Origin: Spirometra erinaceieuropaei
Taxonomy: Eukaryota; Platyhelminthes; Cestoda; Diphyllobothriidea; Diphyllobothriidae
Direction: 5' to 3'
Length of the DNA: 64,000 nucleotides
Assembly: GCA_902702965.1 (NCBI GenBank)
Contig: CACRXP010000432.1
Coordinates: 53,749 to 117,748 of the forward strand
Positions 43,700 to 54,214 of the stretch are shown here, piece after piece (position 1 is the stretch's first letter; every line of letters begins with the position of its first letter). Made by a program: the position numbers and the translations under genes. Under the pieces are notes generated by a model, which worked only from the letters and a program-made list of their open reading frames with translations, was not told where the DNA came from and made no database searches.

Positions 43700-45805
43700 C
43701 TGTGCGCTTGCAAACGCTACAACATACATATCTGCCACGACTTAACAGTTAATTTCTAGGGAAACTAAAAAGCAACTAAACTAAAAATTGACTGGCAATA
43801 CAAGGAAATATTTACCTTCAGAGCGTTTGCAGCCAGAAACACAGAAAGCAGGCCAGAAGAGATATAGCAAAGATGTCATTAGTTTCATTCTTCTGAGGCA
43901 GGTGTATTCTCTACGAATTGCTATTATGACCTTTATATAGAGCACATTTTACAAGCCAGTACTGGTAAAGCTATGCAGGATCCCTTGGGCAATGGCATTC
44001 CAGCCAATGGTGGCATGTAACATTTTGGACAAATGATGCGCTTACCCATCATTGGGAGGACATTTTTGAGCGTTATTTGAAATTCCGTGCTCAGCATCAA
44101 AACATAGCAAATTTATAGCAGTCATTTGCATGTGCTACTCAAAATTGTTATGCCGAAAGATTAAATACTGAGAGCAGATATTATCGTGGTAGGTTCCATT
44201 TGGAGACATTAAATGTTCTACATGTTAGCGTATCCCGAGGATCTCACCAGCTGCTTGTTATCCATGCACTTCTAATCTTTCATCAAGCCATTTAAATTCG
44301 TATCACGCGCAAACCGCGAGAAGTTCATTTGTATTTGGACCGTCAATTGAAAAAGCAAATGATACTACATTATGAATATGAGTTAAACATTTGCACAATG
44401 CGATGTGCAGAGAATACCGATTTCAATAAAAAGTGGATGCAAAACCCCATTCACGTACACCCTGCTAACCCGCCTGATAGATTTTCTTTGCCGAACGGGA
44501 AGTTGGGCGCGAGCGACAAACATTTTGTGGGTGAATATAGCAACACGAATTGACAAAGATGGCGGAATTACGGCAACTGACAGCCGTTATACGGACGAAG
44601 GAGCAATTTCTGCACCTACTCCAATTTCTTCCGAAAGCGGTCATGCGCGGTAAAAGTGATGTTTAAAGCGACCTTAAGATGAAAGTTATAGTGCATGCTT
44701 TGATTGAACCCTTATGCAACAAAGGTCTAATAGAACTAGTCAAATCGGTTTGTGGAAACTTCAATTTTGAGCCTGTCCATCTTGCAAATATATTGGTGAG
44801 TCTGCCGGAGTGGTACATTTGGTTTATGGATATTTGACAAACCACCGAATGGGTCCAGAACCGTTTCTACTTGCTTCATCTACCATAATTGACTCTCCGT
44901 AACTAAACAAGCGCTCCCGAATTCTCTAAGAAAGATTTTAAACCGACCCGTCACTACTCCGATTTATAGTGATTTGTTAGTCTGCAAAATTCTATGTCAT
45001 TAAGTGCAGTCTGAGCTTTATGCTGTTATCTCTTCGTCACACAACGACCGCCGTCGTAGTGTTGATTTTTCCGTCCATTCTTAGTTATTTCACTGCATTG
45101 GATCAGTCTGTTAGACGCATTAGGTTGTTATGTACGCAATCAGAAGGGAGGCAACACATTGTTGGAAGACCTGTTTGATACAGGCAATTGCATCTGTTAC
45201 ACACGCATCGCCCCTATGTCTACAATAATGTACAACGGAAGACCATTTGTGGTGCTTTTAATCAAAACCACTTAAGTTGTACGTCCAGAACAACTGTATC
45301 CTTGGAACATTGTGTATTGTCAGTCCAAATAATATCAAGCAACTGCACGCTCGTTTCTGCATGCCATCCCATTCGTACCTACTATTTAGCTGTTAACTGG
45401 GAAGGCATATGCTAAAAGCGGTACAAGTTTCAACAAAACTTGCGATATTCCCATCTCCTGGAGCTTTCATCACAAACGCGCATGCGCATGATTTGTAGTT
45501 TGGGATACGGAACTAATATTATGCATGAATATAAGTACGAAAAACATGCGATTGTGTGCCTATTGTTAACGATGCCTATACAGAATATGCTTAGCCAAAG
45601 AACGTGTACGGACATGCGAAGCAGAAATATGACATTACAGTTCGAAAAAACGATCACTCTGATGCCTGCTGCTTCTAAAATTTTCGTGTAAACAAAAATG
45701 CTGCGCTAAGTATAGCGGAACAAAATGAATTGTTTAGAAATCGGCTCAAGAACATATTAAAAACGCTGTTACAAGGTACAGTGCGTGACCGATCTTATGG
45801 AATGA
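43700..45805. other. unassigned DNA
   Basis: Several ORFs of 60-83 codons on both strands (for example 45188-45415 and 45440-45691) lack motifs, paralogues or splice context. Nothing is supported. Confidence 0.35.
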
Positions 45806-46200
45806 TGGTCGACATTCTGAAATGACAGTGATTAAGAAGGATTAATAAGGCGAGTGTGTAATAATTAACATCATGTAGCATAATCCTATAATAGTTCACA
45901 CTAACCAGCATGCGCCTTTTGAGGTTAATTCTATTTGGCCTTCCGCAGAAACCACACTCGGTAAAAATGACTGCATGACTAGCATGCATTTTTCACATTG
46001 ATTTTCTGTGGTCTTAGAAATTCCAATATATTATATATAAAGCGTGCACAAAAAATGCTTGTTTTTACCCTTTTGTATAATATCGCATTATGTTCACATT
46101 TCTTGCCTAAAGAAATTGCATATTAGGGTTTTGAAAAAGTTTCCCAATTGCCGAATAATTTTGAGTCGATCAGCCGTTGCATTAGCGCATAGCGATTTTA
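45806..46200 (+). mobile_element. long-TIR element, partial degenerate copy
   Basis: Internal arm sequence of the family is visible: CTATAATAGTTCACAC, AAAATGACTGCATGACTAGCATGCATTTTTCACATTGATTTTCTGTGG, and an AGCGTGCACAAAAAATGC block comparable to 55330. The terminal inverted repeats are too diverged to place. Confidence 0.45.
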
Positions 46201-46512
46201 CTTTGAAAGGTGCATGCTTTCCGCGTGATGATAATCGTATGCTTTCAAAAGGAGGCAAAAAAGTTCATAAAGTTTTGCGATAGATCTGGCCTTTGTTGTA
46301 AATTTCATTAGGAGTAAATCTAAACGGACATTTGCGGTCTTGTATGCATGAAAAACGCACGGTCTTAAAAATCCTATAATTAGAAACATTTTAAAACCCA
46401 AATATACACTTTTTTGGATATAAAATATGTGGAGAATGTGATTTTCCACCAAAGGAATAAACTAAATTATGATCAGAAAAATAAGCGATCGCTGGAACAA
46501 TGGCTTTATTCG

Positions 46513-47697
46513 CCTGACGTTTCGGATTCTCTCTTGAATTCATCTTCAGAGACAGTTGCAGAAAAGGGTGGCTAGTGTACAGGAAGTCGCAGTATTTATA
46601 GGATGCGGTCGCTATGCTACCGCATACCTACAGCAATTAACCGTGTTCCTTCATCAAGGATTGTTGCCCGCTTGTGCGTTAATTGCGTGATGGCTGGCAT
46701 GCAAGTTGCTAATTGCTGACATCTCATCACCCGTGTTGGATGCTGGAGTGATGATTGCTCGGCCATCTGGCTCACGTGCTTGCACGCTCCTCGAGTGGTC
46801 AATTGCTTCGGCCAGTCTATGCCTCAGGACAGAATATGTAGTGGTGATGCCATTGCACTTGTTGATAGGCTGAGGTCCCGTGAACCATGACTCAAGCAAC
46901 TCGCGGCTCACGCGATTATCCCCTCTCGCGAGAATTTCCGCCTCATCGAACTTGAATGTGTGGCCGCGTCTCGTCGAGTGGGCCGCGACCTTAGAGTTGG
47001 CGTCGTTCCTCCGTACCGCTGCCGCGTGTTCGGCAATTCGCGTTCAGGGCAGTCTTCCAGTTTCTCCGACGTCGTCGCTTTGTCCGCAACTGCACCAGAT
47101 CCGGTAAACGACTCCAGATGTTTCTTGCCGTGGCAGTGCGTCTTTTGGTCTCATCACCTGACGTTTCCTGGTGACCTCCGGTTTGTGTGCATCTCCAACC
47201 CCAAGAGGTGCAAGAAGGCGGCTAACGGCATCGGAGACGTTCTTGATGTACGGGATCGCTCGCCAGAATTTAGGGTCGGTACGGTTTTGTCGCTCGTCTG
47301 GTTTGCGCATACACCGGTTAACGAAGTTGCGCAGGTAACCATTTTCTCTGAAAACCCGTCGAAGATATTGGAATTCGGCAACCCGGTCTTCCGGTTCACT
47401 ACAGTGCGTCTCAGCACACCGATATAGCATTCTTACGCAACTGCGTTTGTGGCTGATTAGGTGGTTACTGTTGAAATTCAGAATTTGCGTCGTGTTCGTT
47501 GCTTTTCTGAACACTTTGGTCTTAAGGCCACCACAATCTTTGCGACAGACGAGGACATCAAGGAATGCCAGCTGAATATTCTCTTCCTCCTTCATCGTGA
47601 ATTGTCTGTCAGAGAAGACGCTGTTTACACGTTCTTTGAACGGGTTAAAAGTTTCCGCAGTGCGATTGGCGACGTCGTACGCTGCAGATATCAGCAC
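46513..47697 (-). pseudogene. PLE-A3 RT thumb and GIY-YIG endonuclease, interrupted by one stop
   Basis: A single frame runs through most of the span, with one TGA at about 47044. Before it: FKERVNSVFSDRQFTM, LAFLDVLVCRKDCGG (thumb), FRKATNTTQILNFNSNH, FVNRCMRKPDERQNRTD, then SGVVYRIWCSCGQSDDVGETGR, the GIY-YIG core with the CxC of PLE endonucleases. The YIG half reads DVGETGR where the family usually has an aromatic before VG, so the first catalytic position may be damaged. After the stop: RIAEHAAAVRRND, HTFKFDEAEILARGDN, RVSRELLESWF (catalytic Glu region). Near the 3' end, beyond another stop (about 46654), the conserved SEDEF tail lies in the ribozyme-like motif. One mutation from continuity suggests a relatively young copy. 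Confidence 0.85.
46516..46549 (-). ncRNA. hammerhead-ribozyme-like motif at PLE-A3 3' end
   Basis: On the minus strand: CTGAAGA (46549-46543), T, then a weakened stem GAATTC/GAATCC, then CGAAACGTC (46524-46516) with the cleavage triplet GTC intact. The minimal form, with no room for a normal stem III, agrees with the PLE hammerheads described as acting in dimers, where ACGT can pair between two molecules. The CUGAAGA variant keeps the invariant core positions except the variable one. The family stop codon TGA in loop II is AGA here, so the ORF frame passes through the motif. Confidence 0.65.
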
Positions 47698-47709
47698 GCT
47701 GACTTTTAA

Positions 47710-48715
47710 TCAATAACAAGCAGAAGACTGCTCGTATTCAAACGGCGAACCTGTTGGGAAGGGCCGAATCGTCCAGAAGTAACGGTCTCCGTTCTAGACT
47801 ACGGCCCATACATAGATTCTCAGGAGCTTTTAATATTTTGTGTCTAAAGAGTAGGATATTTTGCGAAAGATTTCAGTTTATTGACTATGCGCCTATGCCT
47901 CCGAGATGTACCCCACCGTCCGTATTTCTCTCACAGTTGTTTCTAGATGTTTCAGGTTAAGGCAGTAGAAATGTCATCAACGCTACATCAGGGTAGACAT
48001 AATTGAACAGTAAACCTCTTAAAATAAGTAATCGTGTCGTGTCTTAATTTCGCGGGCTATCCGTGATAGCTAGGATGTATGCCACGAGATTTCGCCATCG
48101 TCCCAAACACGTTTCACTTGTATATTTTGAAACGTGGCACATTTGCCAAAATGTGTTTTGTTTGAAGATGCGGCTACGTTCCTGCTCTTTATCTACCGAA
48201 ATAGATCTTAATAACGGTAATATGGTCAAGACTAGACGTTGATTTAGAGATGTTCTGTTCAGAGTTTTTTTCCGTTCAGCTTTACTGAAGGCAATGTATT
48301 TCTTCACCTTTGATCTCCCTAGTTGTTTGTAAGCAAATGAAAAGTCCCAAAAACTGGAAAAGATATCATAAAGATAATAAATAATTGGAAAAGCCTCAAC
48401 TGTGTACAAGCAAACAAACTGTCTCGAGTGTCAGTGGTGCGAATATTAGTACAGGAATCGTTTGGATTGCAGGGAGATAAATATTCTTCCCAGTGAAAGA
48501 AGTTGCATAGGTGCATGCCAGTAAGCGTAGGCGTTATGGTGGAGACAATAAGAAATCTAATTTTAGATGTTAACGAAATACGGCAAGTAGCATTATAACA
48601 ACGGAATTCGTCAAGTTTACAGTGTGCGGGTGGTAATACAGTGTGCACTGCTATATAACTCCAGCTTCCTCATAAAGACCTGGACGGAAGCATACATAAC
48701 GACATTCGGCGGCAG
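47710..48715. other. unassigned DNA with a Cys-rich minus-strand ORF
   Basis: The minus-strand ORF 48648-48319 (109 codons) contains six to seven Cys, including CKLDEFRCYNATCR, which superficially resembles the start of an LDL-receptor class A repeat, but the acidic DxSDE calcium site is missing. A second minus ORF (48409-48044, 121 codons) overlaps it in another frame after an acceptor-like TATCTTTTCCAG. A split gene is possible but not shown. Confidence 0.25.
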
Positions 48716-48717
48716 GG

Positions 48718-48985
48718 CTATACGAGCTTCAAGGACTCCGTTAGATAAGAACTTTCGTGTGGCAAGCCTGGCCCGGTAGCACGTAGTTTGAATGCATGAA
48801 CTTGTAGGCCTGTGGTGGTTGCTAGCTCCAAGATGTCACCCGATTCGAGGCTGCAGTCCTGACTGCGTAGGATACGGAAGGTTTGTATCTGGTCACGACG
48901 TAACTGCCTGTAAAGCAAGGGAAAGAGATTAAGGGTAGCTAACCGCGTTGCATATGGTAGCGAACCCTTCCCTGTCGAAAGCTTA
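48718..48985 (-). mobile_element. CR1-like LINE fragment (RT C-terminal region)
   Basis: The minus strand reads LPYATRLATLNLFPLLYRQLRRDQ, IQTFRILRSQDCSLESGDILELATTTGL and HAFKLRATG (joined open frame). It aligns with the LINE at 30500-31126 without gaps and with many substitutions. Both ends are truncated. It is an older copy than the one at 30137-31695. Confidence 0.85.
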
Positions 48986-48999
48986 TTTGCACACGCTTA

Positions 49000-50070
49000 A
49001 ACCTGTTTGAGGATGCAAAGAAAGATGTGTCTGCTCGTCTGAGTTACGGAGCTTCCGCTATTATGATTTAGCATTTTTTTCGATTTCCGCTTTTTTCAGC
49101 GTATATTTGCCAAGCATATGATTTCTAAAGCAGTTATTTACTCTGTATGACCGCGTAAAGAATTTCAGGTTGAATCCAGGTTTTGAGCACAAGCTATAGG
49201 TGTTTGTGGGCAGAGTTTGACGAAGTACAGAGTTTAGCCGTTGTCAAACCATAGTGGGAAGCAGAAAACATGCCGCGAAATTGCATCGCAGTATAACTTT
49301 ATGGGAAAAAAGGTGCCCCAGTATGCTTGTTTTTGAGCCTTTGCAAAGCGATCATACGACTAAGTTACTTGGCGCATTCACATAATTCTTTTATTGTAAA
49401 TTTGAAGATTGAATATCGATCCAAGCATTCCTTGTCAGTTTCATGTCCGTCAAAGCAGCGAGGTAGACGGCCGCTTCTAGACCGCGGACGGATACATCAA
49501 CAAGACTCACACGGGCGACGTTTAAAATAAAACTGCATTCCACACAACGCATTCCACACAGGACGTAGATTCTCTAAGTCCATTTATATGATATTTGTCT
49601 GTTAAAATGTTTGCTGAGTATCGTAGAATGGTCCAGTTGGTGTGACGCTCGGGCTACAATACAAAAAAATATTGCTGAACACAAAGTCACCGAACATTTA
49701 CTAGCAAGGGTGCGACCACTAATCACAAAATGAAAGCGATACAGAGTAGCTTCCGAAAAAGTCCTTTCTGCAAGAGGATATAAGAGTTCTTCATTAGCCA
49801 AGTACTTCTTCACTCAAGATACATTCTGCGAGTGAGTTTGTGAAGGCCTTAATTTGAGCAGTTCGCACATAACGGAAATCAGAAGCGGCAGCAACCGACC
49901 CATTTGATATTTGAGCATACCTCGGCTCGTAAATAAGTACAGTTTGAGGTTGATCAGTCAAATTTCATGACAGTGGACGCGCCAAACAGTGGTTGTACTC
50001 CTTCGACGAATAAGAGTTAGCTACGTTTCCGTCATTAGATTAAGCTTATTCGCATTCAGTTATTGCAAGA
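49000..50070. other. unassigned DNA
   Basis: No supported gene. ORFs of 67-79 codons (49327-49530, 49813-49574) show no motif. Confidence 0.35.
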
Positions 50071-50075
50071 ATATA

Positions 50076-50771
50076 TGCAGTAGGTGGTCTAACTCATGAA
50101 ATATCATGCGAAATTCCGAAATGCGTTTTCGTTTCGAAAAGATTAATTAAGTTGAGTTGCAAAACTAGTCAGCCTGCAACATAATTCTATAATAATTCAA
50201 TTACCTCAAGATTCCGGCTTACGAATGAAAGTCCATTCTGCCGCATGAAAATACTAGACTCTGTTCAAATAGCTGCTTAAGTATCATACATTTTTCTAAT
50301 AAATTTTCGTGGTGCTTGTTTGTCCAGTTTTATTTCACGGAAAACATGCATAAAAATATCCATCGTTTACTTATCCAGTAGACAATTACTTCCTTTTAAT
50401 TCCATACTCGAAAGAGAGACGATTTGGTTTTAAAAATTCCTAATTTAGGGAATCTAAATACCGTGAAATGTCTGTTCATAAATCGTCATATCACGGCATT
50501 CACCAATGTGAAATGTACAGTTAACAATATGGATCAAATTTCCTTCTCAATTTTATAAACCTTATATTATGTCCCTTAAGTACTGTAGATAAATATGCCT
50601 ATTTCCGTACGCGGAGAATATACGGCTTGTGGTTTGGAATCCCTGAATCATAGTGTAACGGTAAAGGTGGTTCAACATTATTCGCGAATCGGAAACGTTT
50701 TATACAACCAAATTATAAAATTTCGTCGAGTTTAAAATTGAAAGACGACCTTATTGTTTACCGGATGAGTT
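50076..50771 (+). mobile_element. long-TIR element, left arm and body up to assembly gap
   Basis: The left end TGCAGTAGGTGGTCTAACTCATGAAATATCATGCG and then ATTCCGAAATGCGTTTTCG is one of the cleanest copies. It is followed by AAACTAGTCAGCCTGCAACATAATTC and ATTCCGGCTTACGAATGAAAGTCC. The right end lies in or beyond the gap at 50772. Confidence 0.75.
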
Positions 50772-50832
50772 NNNNNNNNNNNNNNNNNNNNNNNNNNNNN
50801 NNNNNNNNNNNNNNNNNNNNNNNNNNNNNNNN
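50772..50832. other. assembly gap (61 N)
   Basis: A run of N inside or at the end of a TIR element. Its strong inverted repeats may have caused the assembly break. Confidence 0.95.
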
Positions 50833-50934
50833 AACTGACTATAAGGCCAATAGCTTTACATGGGTAATGATCTTTTTAATTGTGGACAGGACGTAAATGC
50901 ATCTCAATGGGCAGTGTTAGTAAAACTCCTAGCT

Positions 50935-53900
50935 CCTACGCCGCCCGCATGATGGAGGCAGCGTGTTGAGGACGGCGGATTTGTGGTGGGATGGGGGGAA
51001 GGAGAGGGGTTCCGGTTAGATTGTAAACGCTGTAAGTGCGTGTGACTGCTCTCAGGGCGTCGGAACGGTGTGCGATCACCGTCTGGAGTCGGCCTGGGCA
51101 GTCACTTTCTTCTGACAACAGTGCGCTGGGCTCGTTAATAAAATGGTCATTCATGTCACTTGGCTTGCTAAACCTCAAATGACAGAGCTCAGGCATAGTG
51201 CAATATTCGGACATTTTATCGCGTTCATCATCCATCAGCGAAGAAGAGGAAGGAAAGAGACGTAATCCATGAAGCAAATTGCACAGACGTTTTTTATTTT
51301 TCATTTTTCTATCACCAGACAATTGGCGTTAGTGTATCAACCTCGCAACCTACTTCTTTTTGCAGCCGTATTCGATGCACCGCCATAATATATAATCAAT
51401 GTAGATACAGATCAGTTCGGACACAAACAATAGGGCAGACGAAAACGCGGAACTGGGAGCTGACGCCCTCGGAAAAGAGACAGTGTGCGACCGGATGCCC
51501 ACTGACCTCCATCTTCCCGAGCGGCTGAGAGCATCTCACACAAATGCTCACGACTGATCAGAAGGCCAAAAGACAGACTTACCTGGCTAGAGATACGCTG
51601 ATTAGCAAATTGGTCATAGGTTTCGCGAGGCCCTTAACTGTAAAAAATCAAGAAAGCTCAGATCTAGTCAGCAGCAAACGGGCAGAACAAAGTTCGCCCA
51701 TCGAGCAGGAAAGCAACGATAAAACACTGATAGGAAAGACTAGGGAGGTTTCGAATAGTCAATGCAAGAATAATTCGCTCTCCTTTCTTCTACATCTTCC
51801 TCCGGAGACGATGGTTAGGTATAAGTATATTCTACACTCTCATGCATGTGAGAAGAGTGTTTGTGTGCGTGTGTGCTTTATGAGTAGTGCCTCTCCGTCG
51901 ACAACTGTTTGGTTACCTAGCATTAAAGGCTGACGGCCCAGGTTGAATAAAGGGTCACGTGTGGCAGGTCGAAATTTCTAAAAGCCTGTGCTGTGTCACT
52001 ATCAGCAAACCATGGTCCTCTCAGCCTGGTATGCAGTGGCAGTTCCCTGACAACTGGTTCCCTGCCGGTAGATCCCCTTGCGTCTCCACTGGGTATACAG
52101 GTGGTGGGCATGGCTGACCAGTCATCATCTTCGTACTTATGACTGCTGTTGGGGTGTTGTTGTTAGGGAAATCATCCTGATCAGGTGTATGTTGCAGATC
52201 AGAGGGTGTAGTTGCACGATTAGGTGCGTGTCCGATCGTGCCGGCCACTTGCGCCCTCCCTCGCATCTGGCCTTCTTGGCTCTGTCCTGGCACCGGGTCC
52301 AGGTAGGTTCGAGGGGAAAGAGAGAGTGCGGTAGATGCTGCGCTGGTCCGCTAACACGATAAAATTATTCACGGGCCACTCACTGTGCCTGCTGCCCCTT
52401 GCTGTGTAGCACACAGTGGACCTCCACGGAGTCGACAGTCGAACTGTCACAATATATTTTCCTCATTGGTTCAAAGCAACATTCGAAATAATGAAACGAT
52501 GCATGTGTACTATGTTCAAAGGGGTCATGCATCAAAGTAATTTGCGCCATGAATGAAAAACGTCCTTGTGCATTGTGATGTAATAGGGGGGGCACGACAT
52601 GAAAACAGCTGCTTTTGCCTTCCCAATTTTATTTATGGAAGGCACGAATGGAAATGCTTTTAATCCAAGCTGATTTAATTTTTCTTTATTCCTTCATATC
52701 TTAACTACAACTGCATAAATTTAAATTTAAATTTAAGGGTACCCGTAAGCTTTCTTATTCTACCTGACCTTCAGGTCCTGACACCCTTACATACTTCCGA
52801 CAAAGTCGGGCTGTAATGTGATAAAAAGCTGCATCCCTAGAGATGACCAGTCTAAGTCCTACGTTTTGAAAATTATGTGGTTCTCTCGAACTAGACAGCA
52901 CTAGCACTGCACTGAGCGCAACCTATCAAACGTTAAGTTATTACTCAAAATGAATAACGTGGATTTGATCAAAGCATAGAGAGCCTGGGAAACTGCCGAA
53001 AACAAATGTATGTAGGAAATCATAGGAAATCCAGAAAAAGCCGACAAGGCCGCGTAAAAAACCAAAGCAGAGTGTGATAGTAGTTCTGTGAAAGAAACAG
53101 GAAGACTACCATTATTCGGCCTCTAGAGTTACTAAGTTCATATATTTAAATTATGCTGCCGGAATTTTAGTACTTCTTTAATTCTAAAATATGCCACGCA
53201 AGCTTTGTGCTTGAAACCGTCCTTCAAAACTGTAGTTATAAGATGCAAAGTTGAAATACGAGCGTGTATGACTTGGCTCGATCTGTAGGGAAAATTCAAT
53301 CTGAAAGTGCTATGTGTTCTGTACCAGCAATATGGGGAATATCGCTTGCCGCTGATAAACGTTTATATTTCAAAATTTTTGCGTTGATAGATCTAAGTCT
53401 GCATTAATCTAAGTGAAAATATTGTGTTGCTCAAATTTATCGCATTTGTGCATGGTTGCAGCGTACTATCAGATTCCGAAAAATATGAAATACTCTGTAC
53501 AATCATGAAAGATTATAATGACGCTGGTCACGTGGATACTGAGTGTCGACTGTGATAATCCATAAACCGGCAAAGCATCATGCCCTAAGCATCGCTGATT
53601 TGTGTTGTATCGACGCTAATATTAAGCTACTCCTTATGAGTAAAACATAATTTTGGCATTTCAGTCGATGATACACTTTTTTGTGCCGTTCAGTAAGTAA
53701 TTGGCTGTGAGATTTTAAATACTGGTCATTTGCTGTGTTGACAAAGGGTGTGGAGTTGCTCGACAAGGTGTGAGTTCGGCGGTGTTATCGACCTGTGCCA
53801 TCCTCCGCCTCCGGTCATCTTGAATATGACTTGATACCTGATCCAAGAGGGAGTGCGGTAGATGCTGCGCAAGTGCACTATCATTAAAACTTAATTTACG

Positions 53901-54130
53901 CTTTATTCACCCTCCCTGCTTTACATTGATTTGGAACACAGTGAATATCGTCGGCAAAGACGGCCCAATTATCGGATCTGAGACATCATGTTTACTCTGG
54001 TAGTGCGCACTGGGGATATACTAAACTCCGAAATGTGCACAGAACGAGGGTCGCGTGTTAGATGGAACATAATCTTTTATTATTTAGTACTGGGAGGCGA
54101 TATTCAACAAGCGGGGGATATATAAGTCTG
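50935..54130 (+). repeat. composite repeat block X, copy X2
   Basis: Colinear with X1 (28360-33900), without the LINE and with a shorter middle. It starts with a GC-rich part (50935-51130) that has an inverted relative at 19280-19452. Shared anchors with X1 include CAGATCTAGTCAGCAGCAAACGGGC near 51660, GACGGCCCAGGTTGA near 51930, TTCCCTGCCGGTAGATC near 52058, TCAAAGTAATTTGCGCC near 52533, TTCCGACAAAGTCGGGCTGT near 52795 and GTGCGCACTGGGGATATACTAAA near 54003. ORFs on both strands (for example 51544-51933, 52021-52293) are not conserved as proteins in X1 and are not called. Confidence 0.75.
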
Positions 54131-54214
54131 TAAAGAAGATGAAGATTATGTATTGGTAGGGCTATTAAAAATACAGATGACAACTTATACTACTTTGTCA
54201 CACAAATCTTTCGA

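Larger units (their letters stand above)
46486..47700 (-). mobile_element. Penelope-like element PLE-A3, 5'-truncated
   Basis: The minus-strand element begins at about 47700, just after the RT catalytic box, and keeps the RT thumb, connector, full GIY-YIG endonuclease, the C-terminal tail and the 3' end (GATCGCTGGAACAATGG... on the plus strand). It is the best-preserved PLE-A endonuclease in the window. No long target duplication is obvious at its ends. Plus-strand ORFs (46880-47709) are antisense. Confidence 0.85.

Noticed and set aside
46880..47709. Plus-strand ORFs up to 155 codons
   Set aside because: Antisense shadows of the PLE-A3 RT and endonuclease, which match the family on the minus strand.
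48319..48648. LDL-receptor class A domain in the Cys-rich minus-strand ORF
   Set aside because: Only the first C-x-x-x-x-F-x-C-x-x-x-x-C part fits; the acidic calcium-binding segment and last Cys spacing are absent.
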